A stretch of 64,000 nt of DNA, taken from contig OV277864.1 of the NCBI GenBank assembly GCA_922989275.2, forward strand, positions 46,003,550 to 46,067,549, in the 5' to 3' direction. The DNA is from Gari tellinella (lineage: Eukaryota > Mollusca > Bivalvia > Cardiida > Psammobiidae). Positions 54,167 to 63,844 of this stretch are shown piece by piece. The number at the start of each line of letters is the position of its first letter. Positions within the stretch are counted from its first letter, which is position 1. Below the pieces are notes generated by a model, which was not told the DNA's origin, ran no database searches, and saw only the letters and a list, made by a program, of their open reading frames with translations. The translations under genes and the position numbers were made by a program.

Positions 54167-54689
54167 TATATCCAACGCCAAATTGCAGTTACACAAACGC
54201 GCCATTCTTTCTTGGAAATGTTAAAGTTCAAATATTTTTGTAGGAGTTTTGAAGAATATTTGAGACCTAGTCAGATATCAATTTATTATGCTCCTGATAT
54301 TGCTCAACACTGTTTTCAGTGGACACAAGCTTTTGGAGTATAAACTTGTTTGGAGAGAATCGTGCAGTAACTGGTGTCTGACTATAACAAACATATACGA
54401 GTTCTTTATCGACTCTTTCTAATGCTATCTAATTATTACACAAGCTATAATTAATCATGCTTTAAACTATCATTTAAGAAATAGGTCTGACAATATTTCT
54501 GTTCCGCGTGTCATTCATCTATATACAGCTGATGTGACGTGTTTCTTTCTCAATCAAATGCACAGGCAATAAAATGTAGAAAATTACCGTTTCGATCTTT
54601 GCGTTTTGTTTTTAATAACAATATCTTTACCGCTATAGACAGTGACTAGATGCAAATCCATTGTTTAGATAGCAAACTTTCAACATCTC

Positions 54690-55641
54690 TTTTTTTATAC
54701 TTTATTCAAGAATATTACAATCACATATATATATATATACTCATTTTCAGATCAATTTCATATACACCATATTTATATATATATTGTAATTTTAGAAAGT
54801 CACAACCTCATGTGTACAGTATGTATGTACATTCATATCAATATTCATGTATATATATATATATATATGTATATATTGTCATTTAAACTTTGAATGCTGA
54901 TCAATGTTTGTGTTTGATATATTCAAGAAAGTGGTATTTTCCAACTTTTAAGCGCTGGTGGATATGCATAGAATTTTCATCTACACTGTCTTCAGCATTC
55001 AGAGAATCAACGACAATATATTCCATTTAACAAAAGATGGAACATTTTTAATATTGTAATATTCAAGAGTTGTTATGAATTTTTGAAGAAAAAAGAGAAA
55101 GAAGAAAAACAAATGGAAGAGAAAAAGTATATAGATTTTTTTGTTCTTGTAGAAATATGCTATATGACTATATGTAGTTTGATAGAAAAAGCTTTACAAT
55201 TGTCCATGAATTATCTGTTGTAGCTGTGTTTTGACTTATATCTAATGCCAATTTTAAGGAGTTTTTTAATCCGGTTATTGACGGTATAATTTCTTTGCAT
55301 TTACACAGAAAAATATATCTTTTTATTTCTAAGAAAAAAATATCAAGGTTGTAGTCTTTTCTGTCGGAGCCTAGGATTACACTGAAACTATCTATCTTGA
55401 GTGAAGGTTCAAATTTCAAAAGTGTTTCTGTTATATGGTTTATCAGTGGTTTAATTTTACAGCAGTCCCAAAAAATATGGTTTATATTTTCTTCATGACT
55501 ATGACAAAAACTACATAAATTAGAATGTTTTATATTCATTTTATACAGTAATGAGTTTGTTGGTAAAATTCTGTGAATAATTCTTGTGTGTAACCATTGA
55601 ATATATGTTTCTTTGGTACATTTAAAAACATAGCTATATAT
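54690..55641 (-). mobile_element. 5'-truncated LINE with target-site duplication
   Basis: Flanked by identical 16-base copies of AAACTTTCAACATCTC (54674-54689 and 55642-55657). The low-coordinate edge has TTTTTTT, i.e. a short poly(A) on the minus strand, followed by a 3' untranslated region with several (TA)n runs. The high-coordinate edge cuts into the coding region, as in typical target-primed insertion with 5' truncation. Unit 1 lacks it. Confidence 0.88.
55168..55639 (-). CDS. LINE reverse transcriptase C-terminal fragment (zf-RVT region)
   Basis: Partial and without its own start: the frame is open from the truncation point at 55639 to the stop at 55168-55170. The order is YVFKCTKETYIQWLHTRIIH, RILPTNSLLYKMNI, then the zinc-knuckle-like CSFCHSHEENINHIFWDC, then a charged tail ending LFLSNYI. 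The QWLHTRIIHRILPTN stretch and the C-x2-C-x8-H-x4-C spacing match the region downstream of the polymerase domain in L1/Tx1-type and related non-LTR retrotransposons. The polymerase and endonuclease domains are absent, so it is a dead fragment. The first Met within the frame (at 55539) has no special status. No stop or frameshift is seen in the remaining 157 or so codons, suggesting a fairly young insertion. Confidence 0.85.
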
Positions 55642-55884
55642 AAACTTTCAACATCTCAATGCTCTATGAAATGAATATATCAATAAGAAATCATGTAGTT
55701 AATAATATAAATATCTCAAGTTCGGGCTCTTTTATCAATCATGCCCGTCAAACTACAAAATACATTAACCTACAGCAAACATCTATGTTTTATCAGTACA
55801 AATGTTCTAAAACATTCATACATGGAAATACGACTGTATTCCCAAAGTATGCATTAAACTGAAACTTACTGACCACATCTACTC

Positions 55885-56460
55885 ATGACAAACCTACCTA
55901 ACAATTATAAAATAATGTAAGTTAAACGTAGGATAAGTAATGATACAAATCACAATACTACAATATTGAATGACCTTGACCCTGGACCTACTGACCATAT
56001 AAGAATAAGGACTGTCGCTTGGTCATGATACAGATGGCCAACACATAATTCTGTATACTGTAGGTTGAATGGTGGATTGATTTATGATCGATACCATAAA
56101 CATTATATTACATTATTGAAGGACATTGACCTTTTACCAAATGACGTCAAACGACATGAGAATTTTAGGTTTAAGAAAGGTATAGGCCTATAGTAAGTTA
56201 TTTATCGGAAACGATTTGGTGCATACGCCATCACGTTTCATTATTAAATGCCCTTGACCTAAAAAGAAGAAGGGATCATTAACTCATCATGACAAAATTC
56301 TGTGCTTAATATGACGATTGTATTCTGTAGGAAAAGGTATGTTATTAATCGGAAATCTTTGATCTACCAACCGACAGACAGACCGACAGACCGACAGACA
56401 TGTGCAAAGCAATATACCCCCGCGGGCATACATATTGACGAGGGTCAGAATCAATAGGAA
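55885..56460. repeat. Dispersed repeat with GACCTTGACC motifs and (GACA)n
   Basis: GAATGACCTTGACCCTGGAC, GGACATTGACCTTTTACCAA and GCCCTTGACCTAAAAAG recur, ending in a (GACAGACC)n tract (56372-56400) and CAAAGCAATATACCCCC. I have the impression of a common bivalve repeat with this ending but cannot name it. Confidence 0.5.
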
Positions 56461-56722
56461 TCTATTTAACTAATAGCTTGATTTATTTCACACCTACATA
56501 GATTAAACCAATCGAAAGCCCCTCTTTTTACCACGTGACGGTACAAGAGACACCTATATTGTACCGGAAACGTAAAAAGCTATCCCAGAAGGCCACATTT
56601 TTCTCATATTGGACTCGGATCCAGAAAATCGATATCATTTTCATATTGGACTGGACAACTCTTCCGACACTCTGTCAAGAGTTACTTCCCTTGGTATTTC
56701 ACCATTGTCTGCTACAGTGTTC

Positions 56723-56830
56723 CATCTCTACAACGACACCCAATCGGAGACACGTATTGTGTGTGTTGCTCGGAGCGAGACGTTATAGGGAGGGAAAAAT
56801 AAGATTTGGCTTACAATTGCAATATCTATC
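56723..56830 (-). mobile_element. M3 end fragment
   Basis: CAGTGTTCCATCTCTACAAC, GACACCCAATCGGAGACACG and GTTATAGGGAGGGAAAAAT match the reversed right end of M3. Confidence 0.65.
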
Positions 56831-57431
56831 TAATATATAATCACTAAAGGAATGGCAGAAAACTTACCAGTAAAAGGAAGAGCCAGCTGTCATCAGATCT
56901 GCAAAAGATGGTGAATTACGTTAAATCAGCGCAAAGAGAAAATCAGGCTTACACATTGCTTTGCAATTGTATAGACCAAATATCGTTGTCACACAAGGCT
57001 TTACTTCTGAGCTTGGTCTTCACTGCCTTATTTCCAAAAGTGTATATAATACCTCAGACTAAAACACTGTATATACCTTTGGGTATCAAATAATGTAGAT
57101 CGTTATAAGTTGTAGCATATCTGAAGCAGCAGCTGGCCTGGAATACAATAAGTTTGGTTCTCCCATAGCTTGGTTTGTTATAGCAATTTGTAAGTACCGA
57201 GGCAAATCATTAGGCAAACAGAGAGTTAAACAAATGGAGTAACAACAAAACGCTAAATTAGGAAGTAACTATGCTAAACACGAAATAACACAACGCAATG
57301 GCAACAGGCACGAAATCAATTATTTTCGTGATAAAATGCTTTCTATTATCTAGCTACTTGTGATAGATAATGGAAAATTAATGTAGGAATAAAGCTTCTG
57401 ATCTTTTTAACACATTATTTAATACAGAATA

Positions 57432-57636
57432 CAGTAAAACCGATCTATTAAGATAATTAAATTGTGTTAATTAGCAGGTGTTTACTTCAGGTGACTGCTT
57501 AAAGCTAGGTGAAAGAAAAGCAAAACGTATCCTTTAGGAGCTTTCTTTTTTACTGTCGACTATTTTTAAGTTGTCACCTATATTTTATACAAGCAATACG
57601 TATTCACTTTTGAAGTCGTAATAGAGAGGTTTACTG
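57432..57636 (+). mobile_element. M6 MITE, TA flanked
   Basis: TA at 57430-57431 and 57637-57638. CAGTAAAACCGATCTATTAA at the left and TAATAGAGAGGTTTACTG at the right. Core C is partly eroded (AAAGCTAGGTGAAAGAAAAG, TAGGAGCTTTCTTTTTTACT). Confidence 0.85.
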
Positions 57637-57649
57637 TACTTGGAGCAGT

Positions 57650-57815
57650 ACGGTGTAGAAGACGTTATTCACTTAATAACATTGTATTCCGTTGCAAACA
57701 GCTCGGGACCAGATCAGACTCCAACTATTTGCGACTTAGATTTTTTCAAAACGTTTTCATTTTATTCTTTTTTCGATTTGATTTATTTTTTGTTTTATCG
57801 GGAAACAATTATGTC
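57650..57815 (-). mobile_element. M1 remnant
   Basis: GTGTAGAAGACGTTATTCAC, GCTCGGGACCAGATCAGACT, one core arm only, then TTTTATCGGGAAACAATTAT and GTCTTCCC. Confidence 0.6.
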
Positions 57816-57899
57816 TTCCCAACTGTATGCAAATGGTTTGTATCAGTATAGTATAGCAATAATGTTAAATAGTTTATTACTGTATCAAAATACATGTGT

Positions 57900-59025
57900 G
57901 CAGTGAATAGTAACAGGAGTGCAGTGAGCAAACATAATGTAGCGACACTTGCGGCAACACATATATGTATAACGAACATATAACATAACTTGAACAATTT
58001 ACAGTCACAGTCGGAATTATGCTAAGTGGTTATTTCTTTAATAAATAAACGACAGATTACTACTGAAAGTATACAAAAGTAAAACTCTACTACACGTCGA
58101 ACTATTTTGTGGTACCGTATTAAGCTGAATCTTGTATTTACAATTTCTAAACCGAATTCTTGCAAAAGGACGCTAAATACACATTAAATGAAAGTTCCAC
58201 AATGAAGCTTCTTGTTCTACTAGATTAAGGTATCATAAAGGAAATAGAACAGTGTTGTTTTTTTAAAATCAAACATAATTCTAAGTATGGTACTAAACAA
58301 TACAAACCAGAATTACAAAATTTGATTTGCCTTATTTTTCTAACACTTCATTTTCAGAGCATTAAAGAAAAATATAACTGTTGTTGTTAAAAGATATAAC
58401 AATTGGAAATGCCTAGTATTGACTAAGGGCCCAACACATGTTTTCTCAATTTAAATCTCTCTTCGTTATCTATTAAATGGGTTTCCTTTTTGTATGACTT
58501 TGTTCTGTTTCCGCAAAAGTATCGTCCGTTTTATTTGTCGCCTGCAGTGTGATTCCAATTTCAGGGTTAATATATTCTTTTATTGACTACAATGCAATAA
58601 CAGCTAGGGTTTTAACTGTTTCAAAATGTAAACAATGTTGTACGTGGCTTGATTAGCGCTAACTAAAATTCGAATTATCAAATAGGAAACCAAGATCATG
58701 TCTAAAATGGCATTAAAGTTTCCCTGATTTTCAATTTCATTTTCTAAAAAAATGGCTCATGCCTCCGGCTGTCTTAAAGCATGATTACTTCACTAATGTT
58801 TAACACTGTGCGATACATATCGACCGGAATATTCTAAAACTCCTTTTTGGTTATACTAGCTTGGCAAACATCATTTTATATGTGTTAGCCAGCTGGTTAT
58901 GAAATGCATGCAGTTTTAGTATACTTCAATTTAGATTAGTTTTTTAGGATTGAAACTGAATAATAAATTACATAACTTTTGTCTTCTTCAGTACGTTTAA
59001 CAATTTAAAGCTAGATGTTTCTAAG
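57900..59025. other. Unit 2 sequence, no gene
   Basis: Patchily alignable to 35.4-36.05 kb (ACCGGAATATTnTAAAn, TAGCTTGGCnAACATCATTTT). No conserved frame and no repeat that I can name. Confidence 0.5.
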
Positions 59026-59032
59026 GTGTTAA

Positions 59033-59272
59033 CCCATTACCCCGTGGCGTGTTTCTAATTTTGATGCTAGATGACCACTGAAAGAAAGTTGAACGTAAAG
59101 CAGAATGCACCTAAAGGCGCATTCTGCTTTACTTTCATCCTGCTTACAATCTGCTAGAATATAAAAAAATATTTGTCATGGTACATATCTATGACTGTAT
59201 AAAGTGGAGCTATTGTCTACAAGGAATGAATCAATTTAAGATGCAAAAAAGGCATTTTTATTAGATAATAGG
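59033..59272 (-). mobile_element. M5 MITE, TTAA flanked
   Basis: TTAA at 59029-59032 and 59273-59276. The core B hairpin at 59090-59150 (AACGTAAAGCAGAATGCACC and mirror ending CATCCTGCTTAC) is strong. The right part TATCTATGACTGTATAAAGT, AGGCATTTTTATTAG is the reversed M5 left side. Confidence 0.85.
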
Positions 59273-60024
59273 TTAAACATATGGCAGTCTCAAAAGCGTG
59301 CTAGCTAAAGGTGGAAACGTTTTAATACTATGGACAGTCACGTGCAACACAATCCAACATTTCGTTGAAAATGGACCTGTACATTTAGAATCTGTCAATA
59401 CTGATATATCTAAGCATATTAAATGCTAGCATATGCACATTTTATATAAAGAGATACAGACTAAATATATATTGCCTTGAGCAGAAAAATTGCAATTGAA
59501 AATTACAAACATCAATAAACACATTGCTGCGCACAGTCAGCATAACCATATTGCGCCTGCTGCTCCCATGAGTTTTCAACAAATAACACACTGTTAGGAA
59601 CAACGGAAATAATAATCGCTGCATAGCTTTCAATAATGTGGTAAAAATTATTTATTCACAAAGGACGACATAATGATAAAACACTAATGTTAATTGCTAT
59701 CAGTTTGAAACAAGATTTATTACGATTGTTTGCAGTCGAATGGCTAATTCTGATGAAAATGTCGACAATGATAATTATTCCAAAATACAAAAAATCCAAG
59801 TAATGCAACTGAGAATTTTTAGGAGATAGATTTCGCTTGTGAGCCATATACCTTTTTTTAAAAAAAGTTTTTGAAGTCTGAAACGAATACGATTGTGGAA
59901 TACGTCTATGTATTTGTCTCCGTAACAGCCTTTCTGACTGTCTGTATGCTGCAAGATTGACTGTCTGGCAGTTCTATGTATATCGTTGTTAGTCTTTACA
60001 AACATTCGGCTAACTTTAAATGTT

Positions 60025-60380
60025 TACTAGCATGACGTCAACTGCTTTAACCGATTCTCACATAGAAATGCTATTTTACGCCTTTAATCTATTCCTAGAC
60101 TGAAAAAAGTAGTTCCACTTTACACAGTCATGAATGTGCAATAAGAATTCATTTTTATTTTCCATTCAGCATTAATTTAAACCTGCTTTAAGTAGTCTGC
60201 TATATTCAATACTAGAAGCAAGTTATTGGGTAACGGGTTAAACAATTGCCGTCTGCTTTTATTTCTGAAAGTTATATTACAGATTCATTGACTGAATGTT
60301 ATATCGTAATAACTGTCTAACAGATCGGTTCCTGATCAGACGTATATTCATGTGGTATCGGATCAGGATCTATAAGTATT
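60025..60380 (+). mobile_element. M2 interrupted by an M5
   Basis: The left piece TAGCATGACGTCAACTGC (with TGACGTCA) continues after the inserted M5 as AACAATTGCCGTCTGCTTTT, then core scraps (TTCCTGATCAGACGTATATT, GATCAGGATCTATAAG). Without the insert the order equals the M2 at 25222. Confidence 0.7.
60051..60237 (+). mobile_element. M5 MITE nested in M2 at TTAA
   Basis: TTAA at 60047-60050 and 60238-60241. Left CCGATTCTCACATAGAAATG, TACACAGTCATGAATGTGC, right GCAAGTTATTGGGTAACGGG. The core B has lost its central part (CATTCAGCATTAATTTAAAC, CTGCTTTAAGTAGTC). Confidence 0.8.
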
Positions 60381-60424
60381 TTGAATATATAAAAGCTCGC
60401 TATGAATGCTGCCGATTCAACAAA

Positions 60425-60595
60425 TTCACATTGACGCATTTAGAGGTAAGCGTCTCAAATATTCCCGAATCGATATGTTCAAAAGCCATATAAATGTCTG
60501 AAACTAAAGTGAGTTTTATTTTGCTTCTCGATAAACATACCGCTAGGAGCAATTTCAATGACAGAACACTAAGACCTGTTAACTTTATAGAGTTC
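60425..60595. other. Strongly conserved paired block, unit 2 copy
   Basis: Partner of 36940-37085. The minus frame is open through SIKLTGLSVLSLKLLLAVCL and GIFETLTSKC. Its peptide differs from unit 1 at about 10 of 58 positions. See the unit 1 entry for the alternatives. Confidence 0.4.
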
Positions 60596-60661
60596 CCGGG
60601 AGATACGAATGTAATATCTTCAGGTAATAAAACAGTGAAACATTCGGTTGTTACGCATATA

Positions 60662-60855
60662 CAGTAGAACTTCGATATCTCGAACTCTGTTAAATCAAAC
60701 ATACCCGTATTTCAAAGTTAAAACGCGACTAAGCCGCGTTTTAACTTTGAAATACGGGTATGTTCACCTAAACCGCGCTTGAAATAAGGTAAATTCATGT
60801 TTCGAAATATCGAATAAATCGAGTTAAGCGAGTTCGAGATATCGAAGTTCGACTG
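60662..60855. mobile_element. pogo/Tigger-like MITE with a long central hairpin
   Basis: TA at 60660-60661 and 60856-60857. CAGTAGAACTTCGATATCTC at the left and GAGATATCGAAGTTCGACTG at the right. Central hairpin about 60700-60768: CATACCCGTATTTCAAAGTT, AAAACGCG, and mirror. Target and ends are as expected for pogo/Tigger elements. Unit 1 lacks it. Confidence 0.88.
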
Positions 60856-61249
60856 TATATACAGTAAATCGCTGCTTGCACAACCATTGCAAATCATCCC
60901 ATTAATATTTGAAAGACGTGTGACCTTTAAGTTTTAAGATACACGTAGAATAAAAAGTAAATACATGTATTTTATAGGGTATAAATAACGCTTTTTTCTT
61001 GCATTATGTTTAAAGTTGTCATTTGTGAGAGAAACTGTATTACTTAATTTTGTGTATATGGAAACGAATAACGTTTGCGTGTTGTATTTGATTCAGTAGC
61101 CATTGTTAGCAATCGCACGGTATCTTTTAGAGGAAATCATAGAGGAGCATATGTATCAAAGCTTCACGGTAATCTTTGGCGTAACAAAAATATTTTTTTA
61201 ATATAAGTGTGCTATAAATAGTCATTACGCTTAATTACACTAGAAACAC

Positions 61250-61620
61250 CGTTATTCTATCCCATTTAACTCTTTCACTGCCGATGGCGCCTAAATGCGT
61301 CTTTGCAAACATTTTTTTATCCTGATCAGACGTCGCGTGACGTGGTCTCTGATCAGAATCCATACTGTTTGGGATATTCTTAAAATTTTCCTCTAGTCAA
61401 AATATTCCTCAATCTGACTTGAATAAAATATTGCAGACGGCACTCTCCATTCAGACGATAGTTTGGCGATGAGAGGTTTACACAATCGATGAAACTTAGA
61501 AGGGAAGGAGTTAACCGAAACTAAACGCAAACATAATTGACTAAAATTGTTTAATGGAGAAAAAACATGTGATTTGCATAAACACGTTTATAGGAAAATA
61601 GTAATGCATTTTCTACGGTA
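61250..61620 (+). mobile_element. M1 interrupted by an M2
   Basis: ACACCGTTATTCTATCCCA, then after the insert CCGAAACTAAACGCAAACAT, ATAAACACGTTTATAGGAAA and TAATGCATTTTCTACGGTA. The break is in the GTTTAAACG block of M1, which supplies the TTAA. Confidence 0.75.
61270..61510 (+). mobile_element. M2 MITE nested in M1 at TTAA
   Basis: TTAA at 61266-61269 and 61511-61514. CTCTTTCACTGCCGATGGCG at the left, CTTAGAAGGGAAGGAG at the right. Core 61307-61372: TTTATCCTGATCAGACGTCG and GGTCTCTGATCAGAATCC, apex GCGTGACGT. Confidence 0.85.
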
Positions 61621-61775
61621 CTGTTTTATATAATTTGAGAAACCTTAATGGCATTATATTCTTAAAAGGTAAAAAAGAGTCCTTAAATAGCTTAATAGTC
61701 AGTTATGAAAATGCCTGTTCTCATTTCTTAAACTGGCAATCACTAGTGTACTGAACGACTGCAATTTATAGCATA

Positions 61776-62021
61776 CAGTGGAGAATCTGTTATTCTTTCC
61801 CGTTTAAACGCAAACGTACGCAAACGCAAAGCACTAAAACGTAGAAAAGAACAACTTTTAGACAATTCTGATAATTCTTGTTTATCTTGGTGGCAAACAG
61901 TTTGGAGCCTGATCAGACGCCGGTTTACCCGGCGTCTGATCTGGCTCCAAACTGTTTGCACTGCAAATAATAGTTTTAGCGTAAACGCGTTTATTGGGAA
62001 AGAATAACAGATTCTCCACTG
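61776..62021 (+). mobile_element. Intact M1 MITE, near-identical to 7252 and 41167
   Basis: TA at 61774-61775 and 62022-62023. Ends CAGTGGAGAATCTGTTATTC with an exact mirror. The hairpin at 61893-61961 is perfect except for one base. One of the youngest-looking elements here. Confidence 0.92.
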
Positions 62022-62044
62022 TATATCTCTCATGTGCACCAACA

Positions 62045-62260
62045 GTGGAAAAGACGTTATTAAGTTTCCAAATTTGTAACAAATGCAGTGCAATTGAATT
62101 AATAATATGACATAAGTTCTGACAAACTGATATTTGTTTTATCTCACATTTGGTTACCTGTCATAGGATCTGACTCCTGACTGTTTGCAATGAAAAAAAT
62201 AGTTTAACATTCAGTAAAGGCGTTTATCGGGGAAGAATGACGTCATTTCGACTGTAGATT
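62045..62260 (+). mobile_element. M1 remnant without full core
   Basis: CAGTGGAAAAGACGTTATTA at the left, CTGACTCCTGACTGTTTGCA in the middle, AGGCGTTTATCGGGGAAGAA and TGACGTCATTTCGACTG at the right. Confidence 0.6.
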
Positions 62261-62264
62261 TAGC

Positions 62265-63060
62265 GATATATAATTTAATTTGACAAGAGTTTGGTTATTG
62301 ATGTGTTCGGTCAAATTTAAGAAATACAGATACATTTCGAATTGCAGAATAGTTGTTACATTTATGTAAGATATGTTTTCATCGATTGACAGAATTCTAA
62401 GCGGATTCATGGTTCTGCCTACCCGACTGCCTACGTATCTGTTAAAGATTTATACAATGGAGGTGAAGCTAAGCTTTCCTAAAAATGTGTTTGTGTTCAT
62501 ACAGTTATGTACGATGCAAACCCGGCGCCTGATCAGACTCCAATTGTTTGCCATTCATATTTATCTGAATTGAAAAAAGGCTGTCATTTTCTATATTCCG
62601 CGTATAATTTTGTCGTCTTCTGCACTGCAGTTATATCAAAAAGATGCTTCTTTTTAACTTCCATTCTGCACTGACTGTAGTTATTCGCTGGGAAAAGCTG
62701 CACAACAATGTATACTGATATTTACACTAAACAGGATCGTCTTTTTTTAATACTATAGTACAACATATCCTAATCACCAACCATTCTAGAACATTTAACA
62801 CAGTTGATCTCAAATTTGACATATACAAGAATGTTGGTGTTTTGTTACCTAAATCAAGCGACTGCGTCAGGTAGTGCATCCCTATTGAGATCGGACCAAC
62901 GTTGGTAAATGTTAGTATTCTACGTAGAACGATTGACAAGTCTCTTCGCATGAATATCCCTACCGAACCATGCTTGCTCACTAGGGGTTCACTATCTTAA
63001 TACAAGACGACTGTAAGGCAGAACGTTTCCACGTGAATCTTCTATTACTTCCTCCCTTCA
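62265..63060. other. No gene recognised
   Basis: A core A scrap at 62516-62560 (AACCCGGCGCCTGATCAGAC, TCCAATTGTTTGCC) with an M1-like flank to 62610. An 84-codon minus frame at 62727-62981 shows no domain that I recognise. Confidence 0.45.
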
Positions 63061-63074
63061 GATATAGCATTTAA

Positions 63075-63317
63075 CTCTTTCCGCCCTAAAACTTTAAATG
63101 AACAATTCCAGTTTCCATTTTAGTCTAGTTCATTTCTGACTTTTAATGGTTGTTTTTGTCAATGTTAGGCATTATGACGAACAGTGAAGACCTTGATCAG
63201 AGGGCTCCTCTCGGAGCCCCCTGATCTGGGTCTACACTGTTTGCATAGGACAAGTGTACTATTCACATGCACACTGTTTGAAAAGGACGCCTTTATGCGG
63301 GACTAGGGTTCAAAGGG
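63075..63317 (-). mobile_element. Intact M4 MITE, reverse orientation
   Basis: TTAA at 63071-63074 and 63318-63321. CTCTTTCCGCCCTAAAACTT at the left, GGGACTAGGGTTCAAAGGG at the right. Core: CAGTGAAGACCTTGATCAGA, GGGCTCCTCTCGGAGCCCCC, TGATCTGGGTCTACACTG. The inner CTGATCAGA block is shared with core A. Confidence 0.85.
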
Positions 63318-63844
63318 TTAAGTAATATCAGCAATGCATCATCGACTGAATGAATAAGGTAGAGGGAGTCAACTGAACTTTACAATCTTGGAAAATTCTC
63401 AAAGGGTATATGTAGATTATTAATAAAAACACACGTTGCCTTCGATATCAGTGACGGAAACCAATATAGTGTTACAGAAGAGCTTACCTGATGTGCTTCT
63501 ATCTAGACCTACGATAAAAATGATTCGTGTTCAGATAATGTCACTGATCTAAATACCATTTTATATTTGCACACAGTATCTCTCCCTGATTAGATATACA
63601 TTCCTATATTTTTACAGAACTAATAAATACATAATCTAGTAAATGTCATGTTCCTAAACTATTCTTTAAGCAGGCTCATTCAATGCACAATATATGCTTA
63701 TTTATTGATTCATTTCAACCTTGTTTTAACATTGATCACCATATACTATGATTAATTCCGATGTCGTCAATTGTTTTGCTATTTGCTTGGGAAACAGTTG
63801 CTGTCTAAACTACTTATTTCAACAAAATAGGTAACGTAGCTCGA

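Larger units (their letters stand above)
38050..61240. repeat. Large tandem duplication, unit 2
   Basis: Collinear with unit 1, with anchors as listed there. It is about 5 kb longer mainly through insertions absent from unit 1: M1 (41167, 41755, 46799), a TTAA element (40546), M2 (44708), an inverted-repeat element (43110), a SINE-like and GC-rich block (49768-50435), M3 (53846), a LINE fragment (54690), and pogo-like MITEs (52358, 60662). Confidence 0.88.

Noticed and set aside
19600..61240. Viral or endogenous viral insertion
   Set aside because: No capsid, polymerase or envelope-like frame was seen. The only polymerase-related sequence is the LINE fragment.
3953..62093. Similar minus-strand frames at 3953-4228, 7249-7554, 41152-41403 and 61743-62093
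   Set aside because: All run across M1 MITEs, including the hairpin, and are alike because the MITE copies are alike. The frames shift between copies outside the repeat.
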